In this document: in pieces, positions 25,450-33,584 of the stretch
Position numbering within the stretch: the stretch's first letter is position 1
Layout: every line of letters begins with the position of its first letter
Origin: Planctomycetota bacterium
GTDB taxonomy: Bacteria > Planctomycetota > Phycisphaerae > SM23-33
Assembly: GCA_016235825.1 (NCBI GenBank)
Contig: JACRIL010000059.1
Coordinates: 1-60,299 of the forward strand
Length of the DNA: 60,299 bases
Direction: 5' to 3'
Program-made: the position numbers and the translations under genes
Notes under the pieces: model-generated
What the model saw: the letters and a program-made list of their open reading frames with translations, nothing else
The model's database searches: none
Told to the model about the DNA's origin: nothing

Positions 25450-26496
25450 TTGATTGAAGGACCAACGGAAGCTTCCGACCGCTCGCCGGCGGATTTTTCA
25501 ATAGTCGTCAACGGCGGGGCGAAAAAACTCGGCGTCCGGGGCGGGATGACGCTGCTTGCCGCCCTGCGCAGCCAGGGGATCCATCTGCCATCGGCCTGCG
25601 GGGGCAAGGGGCAGTGCAAACTCTGCCGCGTGCGGGTAACCAGCGGCGCCTGGCCGCCGGGCGAGATCGAAACCAGGGCTTTCAGGAAGGACGAATTGGA
25701 CGGTGGCCTGCGGCTGGCCTGCCAGGGAAAACTCCATGGCGACGTTGGAATCGAGGTTCCGCCGGAGGTGCTGGGCATAAAGCGATTCCGCGGCCAGGTC
25801 GAGCGGATCGACGATCTTACTTACGACATAAAGCGTTTGCGGATTAATCTCATCGAGCCGGATTCAATCGAATTCGTCTGCGGCCAGTATGTCCAGTTGA
25901 CGATGCCGCGTCCTTTCAAGGAAGGCGGGCCCGTTTACCGCGCATACAGCATCGCCAGCCCGCCGCGGGAAAAAAACGCCGTGGAGTTGATGGTCCGGCT
26001 CGTGCCTGGTGGTGTATGCAGCGTCTGGATTCACAAGTCGGTCGCGCAGGGGCAGGAAGTAACCCTGACCGGCCCGCACGGACAGTTCGGCCTGACGGGT
26101 AGCAATAAACCGATGATCTGGATCGCCGGCGGCAGCGGCATGAGCCCCTTCTGGTCCATGCTGCACGACACGCGGACAAGGAACGCCGCCAGGCCGTGCA
26201 CGTATTTTTTCGGGGTGGTCAAGCGCAGGGACATGTTTTTTGCGGACGAGCTTTCGGCTATGGCAAGTGAACTGCCGTGGTTTAAATTCGTGCCGACGCT
26301 TTCGGGCCCCGATCCGGCTGACAACTGGACGGGAGATGTCGGCCTTATTACCGAGGTAGTCGGCAGACATGTTCCGGCCGGGACGGACGCCGAGGCGTAT
26401 CTGTGCGGTTCGCCAGGCATGATCGACGCGTCGATAAAGGTGCTGCGCAAAAAAGGGCTGGGCGACGACAGAATTTTCTTCGACAAGTTCGCGTGA
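25450..26496 (+). CDS. Soluble NqrF-like 2Fe-2S/FAD oxidoreductase
   Basis: The 348-residue protein has an N-terminal plant-type ferredoxin domain with Cys50-x5-Cys56-x2-Cys59 and Cys91, then a ferredoxin-reductase FAD/NAD module. The FAD motif RAYS is at 164-167, GPHGQFGL follows, and the NAD motifs GGSGMSP and CGSPGM come later, ending in FFDKF. The end and loop patterns resemble NqrF of the sodium-pumping quinone reductase, but the N-terminal membrane helix of NqrF is absent. It may be a reductase for an oxygenase or a stand-alone diaphorase. The start is TTG at 25450, eleven bases after AGGAG. No partner oxygenase is near. Confidence 0.88.
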   Translation: MIEGPTEASDRSPADFSIVVNGGAKKLGVRGGMTLLAALRSQGIHLPSACGGKGQCKLCRVRVTSGAWPPGEIETRAFRKDELDGGLRLACQGKLHGDVGIEVPPEVLGIKRFRGQVERIDDLTYDIKRLRINLIEPDSIEFVCGQYVQLTMPRPFKEGGPVYRAYSIASPPREKNAVELMVRLVPGGVCSVWIHKSVAQGQEVTLTGPHGQFGLTGSNKPMIWIAGGSGMSPFWSMLHDTRTRNAARPCTYFFGVVKRRDMFFADELSAMASELPWFKFVPTLSGPDPADNWTGDVGLITEVVGRHVPAGTDAEAYLCGSPGMIDASIKVLRKKGLGDDRIFFDKFA

Positions 26497-26545
26497 AATT
26501 TTTGTTCCGATGGTGCGTCGGCCTGTCGGACGATTTTATTAATGG

Positions 26546-26564
26546 CATGGGCATCTTGCCCATG
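26546..26564. repeat. Perfect 8-bp hairpin CATGGGCA-tct-TGCCCATG
   Basis: A palindrome sits between the NqrF-like gene and the next gene. It lacks a T-run, so it is a repeat or weak terminator. Confidence 0.5.
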
Positions 26565-26618
26565 AGTATCATGGACGTCTCGGCCATGGAAAAGTTGCAG
26601 ACGGAGACTTGACGGCAG

Positions 26619-27242
26619 ATGGCAAACAAAAGATCGGACAATCCGGCCGGCGGGCAGGCGGACCGGGGCAGGCACAGCGGACACGGTAGCCCTGGCGGGC
26701 ATGGCAAACGCGGCGGACACGGAGGAGGCAGGCCCGGCCGCGGCGGGCGACATGGCCGCAAAGAAGATCGGCCGATGAGGCACGGTGCGGAACGATCTCA
26801 CGAAGGTCCGCCAGCCGCAGCCGACGAACCTTCGCCCGACGCCTGGTTCATGGGGCATGACAGGCGGACGGTCAAGGAGATCGTGGCGACCGACGCCGGC
26901 GAACTTGCCCGCGCCGGCCTGACGGCGGAAAAGGCGGCACAGATTCTCCAGAAGGTGCTCGACTCGGCCATGGCGGCAATGGGCGCGGAGGTCGATTTCG
27001 CAGGCGGGCGGCTAAAGGCCGTCTGCCGCGAATCGATGGGCAAACTTCCCTGTCCGCTTGCCTCCTGCGGCCTGCTGGCAAAAGGCCAAGTTGAACTCAC
27101 AGACACCCAGACCGGCAGGATATTTCTCATCGCGCCGCTGTCGGTCCATCTTATTGCCAACCACCGCTTTTTGCAGGGCCGCGGCTCCGATTATCGCATC
27201 GAACCGGAAGACCTGGCTCAACTCGTCAAATTGCTCGGATAA
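26619..27242 (+). CDS. Protein with Gly/His/Arg-rich disordered N-terminus
   Basis: The 207-residue product has about 75 N-terminal residues made mostly of Gly, His, Arg and Pro (HSGHGSPGGHGKRGGHGGG), which could bind nucleic acid or metal. A compact domain follows (residues 80-207) with LTAEKAAQILQKVLDSAMAAMG, CRESMGKLPCPLASCGLL and IEPEDLAQLVKLLG. Two Cys pairs lie near residue 135-150. I do not recognise a family. The preceding gene ends 122 bases upstream, so an operon is uncertain. Confidence 0.7.
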   Translation: MANKRSDNPAGGQADRGRHSGHGSPGGHGKRGGHGGGRPGRGGRHGRKEDRPMRHGAERSHEGPPAAADEPSPDAWFMGHDRRTVKEIVATDAGELARAGLTAEKAAQILQKVLDSAMAAMGAEVDFAGGRLKAVCRESMGKLPCPLASCGLLAKGQVELTDTQTGRIFLIAPLSVHLIANHRFLQGRGSDYRIEPEDLAQLVKLLG

Positions 27243-27353
27243 ATGAGGTAGCTTAAGTCTGAGGAATTGCATCAGAGCCAACACTTCTCTTTTGCAGCAC
27301 GATGCAGCTTATCTATCAAAAGCGTTTGTTTTACAGTTGCATAAAATCAGATT

Positions 27354-28031
27354 ATGGCCGATAATGCTATTATGCCAAAGATCGAAAATGCTTTTGCCGG
27401 GATCGTACTTACGGCACAGAGTTTTAATCCATCCATATTTACTGAGACATGGTTGGCGCGTCATGGCATTGTTTCGGCAGACACTCTTACTGGTGTTAGG
27501 GTCTTCTCTTCCGAAGTTGCCCAATTTCAGACGTCTTCTGTTCAAGTTTTCATCGTACCGCCGAAGATGCAGATAACATTTAATATTCATGGAGATTCTG
27601 ACGATTTTACATTACCACTGAAAATTGCAAAACGAACTATCGAATTACTTCCTCATACACCGTTTCAAGGTTTAGGTCTGAATTTCGACTTCTTTGTTGC
27701 ACAACCAGTTGGGCAGGACTTTAACTCCTTTGACCGCGATTTGCTTGGAACAGGAGATTACCGTCTTCTTCAGGAGTTCTCTGTTCCTGATGCTAAATTT
27801 GGCCGCTATTTTTCCAAGAACTACGGAGAATCCAGACTCAAACTTGATATTAAGCCGGTACAAACAGGTCCAGATCAAAAGGACATGCTGCAATTCTCGT
27901 TCAATTATCACTATGAAATTTCGCAATACAGCACAGACGACCGTACCCGGAGATTGATTCAAATGGTCGAACCTTGGGGTACTCTACGAAATTATGCCCA
28001 ACAGGTTGTTGAATTAGGGACCACCAAATGA
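27354..28031 (+). CDS. AT-rich island protein 1, unknown
   Basis: The 225-residue product is the first of three genes in a block of visibly lower GC. It seems beta-rich: VQVFIVPPKMQITFNI, FQGLGLNFDFFV, and DMLQFSFNYHYEIS followed by a helix RTRRLIQMVEPWGTLRNYAQQ. No catalytic motif or membrane segment is seen. The strand order weakly recalls sporadically distributed TIGR04255-type proteins, but that is not secure. The stop overlaps the next start by four bases, so the two are translated together. Confidence 0.72.
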   Translation: MADNAIMPKIENAFAGIVLTAQSFNPSIFTETWLARHGIVSADTLTGVRVFSSEVAQFQTSSVQVFIVPPKMQITFNIHGDSDDFTLPLKIAKRTIELLPHTPFQGLGLNFDFFVAQPVGQDFNSFDRDLLGTGDYRLLQEFSVPDAKFGRYFSKNYGESRLKLDIKPVQTGPDQKDMLQFSFNYHYEISQYSTDDRTRRLIQMVEPWGTLRNYAQQVVELGTTK

Positions 28032-28723
28032 GTCCGCAGTCAATGTTTGAAATAGAAACAGAATCATGGTCTGAGAAGATTTCACTACCACGTGGTCGTC
28101 CCCGTGAAATGACTGAATTTGAAAAATTTCAAAAACCTTTTCTCGGACAATCAACAACAAATGCATTATTCAGCAACGAAGAATTATATCGGGATAGCAT
28201 AGACGATGTTCTTGCTGGCGATGCTTTGGTCTTGAAACCAAAACAGAACCAGGAAGCTGAGGCTAATCGTATTATCTTGTATTTCAACTCTATGGCCCAG
28301 AGCCAACACAAGCTTTTCCTGTCGGGACGACTTGAGTGGCTTATGGATGAAGTACAGCCTACAGATTTTCGCTTAATGCCGCCGTGTAACAAATTGGATG
28401 AAAAAACGGTCCAATTTGTTAAAAACCATGACTTAAGTTATTCTGTTTCATGGCTTCAAACTGCAACTCCCGTTTTTTTTAATGGTGCTGGATTCGAAAT
28501 AGATATGCTTCCTGAGGAGAATGAGGATGAAAGTCTTCTTGCAATAAGAGTTTTTAGCAATTTCAATGCGACAGAGTTTCGGGATCGCAGGCACCGGTTT
28601 TGCGAATCCATGTTGCAAGCCGGCCACACACGCCTCCATGAACTTTCCTGCATTTTTCAGCGGAGATTAGACGAAAGTGGATGGAAAGCTTTTTCTTGGT
28701 ACAGCACGCTTTCTTCAGTCTGA
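28028..28723 (+). CDS. AT-rich island protein 2, unknown
   Basis: The 231-residue product is acidic and looks mixed alpha/beta. Landmarks are KISLPRGRPREMTEFEKFQ, RIILYFNSMAQSQHKLFLSG, FFNGAGFEIDMLPEENEDE and a C-terminal helix. There is no transmembrane segment. It overlaps gene 1 by ATGA and gene 3 by about 47 bases, which makes a single operon. No family is recognised; codon use and base content differ from the flanking host genes, as expected for acquired DNA. Confidence 0.72.
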   Translation: MSPQSMFEIETESWSEKISLPRGRPREMTEFEKFQKPFLGQSTTNALFSNEELYRDSIDDVLAGDALVLKPKQNQEAEANRIILYFNSMAQSQHKLFLSGRLEWLMDEVQPTDFRLMPPCNKLDEKTVQFVKNHDLSYSVSWLQTATPVFFNGAGFEIDMLPEENEDESLLAIRVFSNFNATEFRDRRHRFCESMLQAGHTRLHELSCIFQRRLDESGWKAFSWYSTLSSV

Positions 28724-29111
28724 AGGCGGCGATGAGGCGGCTTATCGAAGTGCTATAAGCCGGGCCTATTATGCCTGTTTTTTGGAGGCGCGCCACATAA
28801 TTTTCAACAATTGTGATAATGTTACCAGAATAAAAGGTAACTTCAGGAAAGAAAAGGATATTCGTCACAACAATTTGCCAAGATACCTGAAGAGCAGCCC
28901 GGAAGAATCAATACGCAAGCTTGGAGAAAACTTGGGTGGTCTTCTTGGTAAGCGAGAAGATGCTGATTATGACATGTCGCGTTTTTTTCCAATTGATGCC
29001 GCACAAGATGCCATAAGCGATGCTCAAAGCTTCTTGAGTGATTTACATAACTGCGCCCCTGGTCTGTTGGGAAAAGCACTGTCCGAATACATCAGGAAAA
29101 CGCAAGGGTAA
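28677..29111 (+). CDS. HEPN-domain protein, UPF0332-like
   Basis: The 144-residue product shows a HEPN four-helix pattern. Helix 1 reads AAYRSAISRAYYACFLEAR (20-38), a strong signature of the UPF0332-type HEPN family. A basic stretch RKEKDIRH gives R57-x6-H64, and LGKREDADYDMS (91-101) matches the family's R-E-x-A-D-Y segment; DAAQDAISDAQSFLSDL is the last helix. HEPN proteins are often RNases in toxin-antitoxin or defence systems, frequently next to their partner, but UPF0332 forms can be inactive. The start is GTG at 28677 inside gene 2. Confidence 0.8.
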   Translation: MDGKLFLGTARFLQSEGGDEAAYRSAISRAYYACFLEARHIIFNNCDNVTRIKGNFRKEKDIRHNNLPRYLKSSPEESIRKLGENLGGLLGKREDADYDMSRFFPIDAAQDAISDAQSFLSDLHNCAPGLLGKALSEYIRKTQG

Positions 29112-29317
29112 TGTTGTTTAAGATATTCGTGTTCCGGATTTTAAAAACATTGTTTCGATATAATGCGACGGGCTCTCTCAACCCTTCTCTGCAGATACAG
29201 TTATGGCATTTCCCTTTATAAACTCAAGTTTTTTGGGAATGGCTCGAAAATAATGAATTAGGGGGATTCTGCGCCGAAATTAGCGTGGAAAAATGTGGCT
29301 ACTGAAAGGCTTTGACG

Positions 29318-29530
29318 ATGGCGATAGACGGCATATCGGGAGCGCAGGTGAGTTCGCTGTTGATAGGCGTGCTGAACAGCCAATTGCTGACCAAGGCGGT
29401 TTCCGGAATCCAGGGACCCAACGGGGCGCTCGGGCAGGTGGAGGAACTGAAGTCCAATCTGATCGATTCGGCGGCCAGGGTCGCCCAAGCCGCCCTCGAC
29501 TCGAATTCAACAATCGACATCAAGGCGTGA
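29318..29530 (+). CDS. Small helical protein, unknown
   Basis: The 70-residue product starts at 29318 with AAAGG eight bases before the ATG. It is helical with a repeated Ile/Leu/Val spacing (AQVSSLLIGVLNSQLLTKAV) and ends NSTIDIKA. It has no Cys and no signal peptide. The short length and good ribosome-binding site make a real gene likely. The family is not recognised; a flagellar or rod-like small structural protein is only a guess from the helix pattern. Confidence 0.5.
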   Translation: MAIDGISGAQVSSLLIGVLNSQLLTKAVSGIQGPNGALGQVEELKSNLIDSAARVAQAALDSNSTIDIKA

Positions 29531-29748
29531 ACCATCCTCCGCGTTGCTGCTGCAACCCCCGCGCCTCAGCCCCTGCGCTTTGCGGAACCAGAGAAGTTCA
29601 CGTTGAAAAGGTATAGTTTGCGACGTATGCGTCCCGTCTGCACAATCGTGCGAAAAAACAAAACATTCGAGGGCAGGATGCCTTCGCCACAGGCGAACCG
29701 AGACGCCCACGACACATTTTCAACTGACTGCCAGAGTCGCTGTGCCGG

Positions 29749-31137
29749 CTATTTTCGGACCGGCCAGTTCGGGCCCCAGCCCGGCTGTTCGTAGCGTTTC
29801 GGGACATCTCCCCGCAGGACAAAATCATCGGTTGATTTCATCCACTCGTCCAGTTTTCGGCTCAGGTCGGCCTTCACCTGCCGGAACTCCGGCCGGGCGG
29901 CGACGTTCACGAACTCCTGCGGGTCTTGCGCAACATGGAACAGTTCTTCTTCGGGCCTGGGCTCTCGCGGCTGGGGGATGCAGAACTCCCAATGTTCCTG
30001 TTCTTCGCCGGGAGCGCCGGGCGGAATTTCAAAAGGCAGCCACGGCCGGCATTTAACCGTCGGATCGAAATAGCGGATGTAGTGGAAGGCCGGCGTCCGG
30101 ATCGCCCGCACGGGATCGTACCGGTCAACGTAGTCCCTGGCATTGCCCCAAACCCGCCTCTCGCCGTGAAAGTTCCGCTCGATGAAAATATGATCGTGCG
30201 GCGTATAGGGCCCGCCGTTCAGCAGCGGCCAGAACGACTTGCCCGGCAGGTGCCCCGGAACGGGCGCACCGGCGGCAGCAAGCAGGGTCGGAACGAAGTC
30301 TATGTTTTGAATGAGGTGCCGGACCTCGGTTCCGGCAAACGAACCGTCCGGAAGCCTGATCAACAGCGCGATCTCCACGCCCCGGTCGTAAAGCGTGCTC
30401 TTGCTCCGCGGGGCGGCAATACCGTGATCGGTCGTAAACACCACAATCGTATCCCGGTCGTGGCCGAGCCGCTTGAGCCCATCCATCAGCCGGCCAAAAT
30501 GCCTGTCCATGTAACGGATCGCGGCCTGAAACTGCCCGAAGCCTTTCCGCAGGCCGGGCCGATCCGGCAGATAAGGTGGAATGTAAACATCCTCGGGCGC
30601 GACCGAACCGCCGTAGAGTTCATCGGCATGGGACCACGAACTTGCGTGCGGCTGCTGCGTCCCGATATTGAGGTAGAACGGCCGCGAGCGGTCGCGCTTT
30701 GTCAGGCAATCAAGGGCCTTGTTTACCGCAATCTCGGCATTGGAATCTTCCCAGTCTTCCTGAATATCGACCTCGTAGCGGTTAGCCTGCGGATGCCGCT
30801 CGTGTTCCGTACCGCTATGGATCGTCTCGTAGCCGGCGTCTTTGAGGTAGTCGACTATAGTGCGCTCGCTTTCCGCCAGCGGCCAACCAATATGCGCCAG
30901 CCCCACCCCGCCGCTGACGTGGGCGTACTGGCCGGTCATGGCACAGACCCGCGACGGGGTGCAGGCCGCCGAATTGCAGAATGCGTTGGCGAATCGCACG
31001 CTGCCGGCCGCGAACGCGTCAAGATTCGGCGTCTCGACCGGAACCCCGTAGCAGCCCATATGCCTGCCGATGTCATGGCAGATAAAATAAAGAATGTTCG
31101 GACGTTGCAGTTTCACCGGGTTTTTTCCCTTCATCAT
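29749..31137 (-). CDS. Sulfatase of the formylglycine type, arylsulfatase-like
   Basis: The 462-residue protein has the activation motif C-T-P-S-R at 59-63, where Cys59 should become formylglycine by an anaerobic- or FGE-type maturase. Metal-binding segments include CHDIGRHMGCYG at the front and FTTDHG, with RGVEIALLIRLPDG after it. The end follows the one-domain sulfatase layout (ELFHVAQDPQEFVNVA). No signal peptide is visible, so it may be cytoplasmic or use an unseen upstream start. Planctomycetes carry many sulfatases for sulfated polysaccharide use; the substrate here is unknown. A MITE-like element lies just upstream. Confidence 0.9.
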   Translation of the reverse strand: MMKGKNPVKLQRPNILYFICHDIGRHMGCYGVPVETPNLDAFAAGSVRFANAFCNSAACTPSRVCAMTGQYAHVSGGVGLAHIGWPLAESERTIVDYLKDAGYETIHSGTEHERHPQANRYEVDIQEDWEDSNAEIAVNKALDCLTKRDRSRPFYLNIGTQQPHASSWSHADELYGGSVAPEDVYIPPYLPDRPGLRKGFGQFQAAIRYMDRHFGRLMDGLKRLGHDRDTIVVFTTDHGIAAPRSKSTLYDRGVEIALLIRLPDGSFAGTEVRHLIQNIDFVPTLLAAAGAPVPGHLPGKSFWPLLNGGPYTPHDHIFIERNFHGERRVWGNARDYVDRYDPVRAIRTPAFHYIRYFDPTVKCRPWLPFEIPPGAPGEEQEHWEFCIPQPREPRPEEELFHVAQDPQEFVNVAARPEFRQVKADLSRKLDEWMKSTDDFVLRGDVPKRYEQPGWGPNWPVRK

Positions 31138-31155
31138 TTTCCGCCGTCAGGGATA

Positions 31156-31427
31156 AGAGCCTATCCGAATAACTACAATGGCTGCGACGGAGCCGATCTT
31201 GTCGCAGGCCAAGAAGCGAGGGCGACGCCGACCTGCATAAGGTCGTCGAGCCCGAGCGACGAAGGCATGCGGCAAAAGCGGCCCGTCCCGAAGGGTTTCG
31301 ACAAAAACCGGCGTCTGCGGCGTCAGACCTCCTGGACGACCCTAAACGGGTCGCCTGCGTCGGTCTTCCTTGCATCCATCCGGTTTTTGTCGAAACGCAG
31401 CTCATCGTAGTTATTCGGATAGGCTCT
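31156..31427. mobile_element. MITE-like element with nested inverted repeats
   Basis: Perfect 21-base inverted repeats mark the ends (31156-31176 and 31407-31427; each begins or ends with AGAGCCTATCCGAATAAC or its complement). Inside lies a second perfect 17-base inverted pair, GTTTCGACAAAAACCGG at 31295-31311 and its complement at 31380-31396. No transposase is encoded. It separates the sulfatase gene from the M28 peptidase gene and fills most of that 401-base gap. Confidence 0.75.
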
Positions 31428-31538
31428 AACAATCTGCCCGGCCTGATAGGTTGCCTTGTGATATATCTGAAAAGTTTCGGGCATGCAAAAACATATATAA
31501 TTTCGACGGTTTGAGCAAAAGAAAATTGACGACGATTC

Positions 31539-33581
31539 TTAATTTCCTCCGCCGAGGGTAACATCCAGTTCGACCTTTTTTCCGGCTCGCACGACAATGA
31601 TCTTTACCTTCTGGCCGGGCTTGCACCCGGACAGCGCGTCCAGCAGGCTCGTCGCGTCTTCGACCTCGGCCTGGTCGATTTTGGTTATGATGTCGCCGGC
31701 CTTCATTCCGCCCGTCTCGGCCGGGCCCGACGGCAGGACCTGTCCGATCGGGCAGCCTCTTTGATCGGACTCGACGGATGTGTCCGGCACCACGCCCAGA
31801 TAGCCTCTGCCGCCGGCGGGGGCGGTTCCGGGCCTGCCCTTCGGGGCCTGGTAGGCGATCTGAGTCTTCCCGTCGATCAGCCGGCACACGGCCGCCTCGA
31901 CCAGTTCGAGAATCTTCGCCGCCCCGTTGGCGTTGATCTTCTCCGGCCTGTCGGTGGGGCGATGGTAGTCCAGGTGCATGCCCGTGCAGAAAAAAAGGAC
32001 CGGCACCTTGATCTGGTAAAAGCTGGCATGATCGCTGGGGCCGAATCCCGAGCCGGTCATGCTGAATTTCCAGTTCTTGCCTTTGGCAAGTTCGTCGATC
32101 ATGGATCGCCACAGGTCGCCGCTGTCCATGCCCCACAGGTACAGCCGGTTGTCCCGCAGCCGGCCTATCATGTCCATATTAATCATCGCCGAGATCCTGT
32201 CGAACTCCAGGCCCAGGTCTTTGAGGTGTCCGGCCATATAGCTCGAACCGGTCAGGCCGATCTCCTCCCCTCCGAACGTAACGAACACTATGGTCCGGCG
32301 CGGGTCGGGCAGTTTGTTTTCTTTCAGCAGGGCGGCGAATCTGCGGGCGAGCATTATAACGCCCGATGCGCCCGAGGCGTTGTCGTCGGCGCCATAGAAT
32401 ATTGTCTTTTTTCCGGCCTGTTCGGTGAAGCCGAGGTGGTCATAGTGCCCGCCGACGACGACGACCTCTTTGGCCAGATCGCCCTGGCCCGGGAGGACGC
32501 AGCCGACATTGGAAATTCTGGCGGTGGTCTGGCTGGCCTTGACAAGCCCACTGAGCGTCAGGCCGGCAAGGGCAAGAGGCGGAAGTTTGCCGTCATCAGC
32601 CCGGGTCTGGAGTTCCGCGGCCTTATCTTCATCCATGCCGCACGCCTGAAGCATCTTCGTGAACAGTTTGAACGAGATATGTATCGCCGGAATCGCCGCC
32701 GTGCCGAAACCAGTCTGCCGCGAGGTCAGCAGTTGGTCGGCCTTTCTGGAAGGCGGGCTGACGACGATCATCGCCGCCGCGCCCCGCGAGGCCGCCTGCG
32801 TCATCTTGGCCATCAGACCGGCCGAATCGGACCATTCGTTGCGGGCGCCGGCCCAGAGGCTCTTGCCTTTGTCGTCCTGGGGTTCATAACGGAAAATCAG
32901 GGCGATCTTGCCCTTAAGATCGCCCTCTTTCAGGTCGGCGTAGTTGTTGTACTTGTGCTGATTGTCGACGATGCCGTACCCGGCGAACACGGCGGAGGTC
33001 TCGAACCTGCCCGAACCGGAAAATCCCAGGACGGTGAAATCCTTGTTGAACTGCCCTTGGCAGATGGATTTGCCGTCCTTGTCGAGCAGTTCGAGTCTGG
33101 CTTCCTCGATTTTAACGCCGGCCCGGACGGTGAAAGGCTCGAAATAGGACAATTGGCCGCTGCCCCGCGGATCGGCCGGCCGTGTGTCGGGCTGCTTGCC
33201 CGGCTGCGCGGCTTGCTGCGCAACCGGTTGTGTGGCCGGCTGACTGGCCGGCGCGAAGGCGGGGGACAGGCCGATCGCTTTGAACTGCCCGGCTATAAAA
33301 TCGCGGGCCTTTTCCAGGCCGGCCGTGCCGACGCCCCGGCCTTCCATCGAATCGTCGCAGAGGGCAAAAACGAGTTTCTGGTATTCCGCCGCCTCGGGCG
33401 TCAGGGCCGAAGCGGCAGACGGCGACGTTGCCGGAGCCGAAGTCGTCGGCGCCGCGGGCGGACCTGCCGTTTCGGCGCCCGGCGCCGCAAACAGCGGCAA
33501 TCCTGCCGCCAGCCAGGCCGCCGCCAGTGCAAACAGCCAGACGATTTTTATCACCCGATGCGGACGATTGTGCAAAATCAT
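31539..33581 (-). CDS. Secreted M28-family metallopeptidase with PA-like insert and PDZ domain
   Basis: The 680-residue protein has a signal peptide (KIVWLFALAAAWLAAGLPLF), a Pro/Thr/Gln linker at residues 108-137 and a protease-associated-like region at 150-345. The M28 zinc aminopeptidase domain covers 370-575, with H379 in GGHYDHLG, GADDNASG at 397-404, GGEEIG at 437-442, D470 in NMDMIG and H540 in YHRPTD. A C-terminal PDZ domain (590-680, GRGYLGVVPD and GGMKAGDIITKID) ends it. It acts outside the cytoplasm on peptides. It starts three bases after the stop of the upstream secreted-protein gene, so they form one unit. Confidence 0.92.
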   Translation of the reverse strand: MILHNRPHRVIKIVWLFALAAAWLAAGLPLFAAPGAETAGPPAAPTTSAPATSPSAASALTPEAAEYQKLVFALCDDSMEGRGVGTAGLEKARDFIAGQFKAIGLSPAFAPASQPATQPVAQQAAQPGKQPDTRPADPRGSGQLSYFEPFTVRAGVKIEEARLELLDKDGKSICQGQFNKDFTVLGFSGSGRFETSAVFAGYGIVDNQHKYNNYADLKEGDLKGKIALIFRYEPQDDKGKSLWAGARNEWSDSAGLMAKMTQAASRGAAAMIVVSPPSRKADQLLTSRQTGFGTAAIPAIHISFKLFTKMLQACGMDEDKAAELQTRADDGKLPPLALAGLTLSGLVKASQTTARISNVGCVLPGQGDLAKEVVVVGGHYDHLGFTEQAGKKTIFYGADDNASGASGVIMLARRFAALLKENKLPDPRRTIVFVTFGGEEIGLTGSSYMAGHLKDLGLEFDRISAMINMDMIGRLRDNRLYLWGMDSGDLWRSMIDELAKGKNWKFSMTGSGFGPSDHASFYQIKVPVLFFCTGMHLDYHRPTDRPEKINANGAAKILELVEAAVCRLIDGKTQIAYQAPKGRPGTAPAGGRGYLGVVPDTSVESDQRGCPIGQVLPSGPAETGGMKAGDIITKIDQAEVEDATSLLDALSGCKPGQKVKIIVVRAGKKVELDVTLGGGN

Positions 33582-33584
33582 TTA

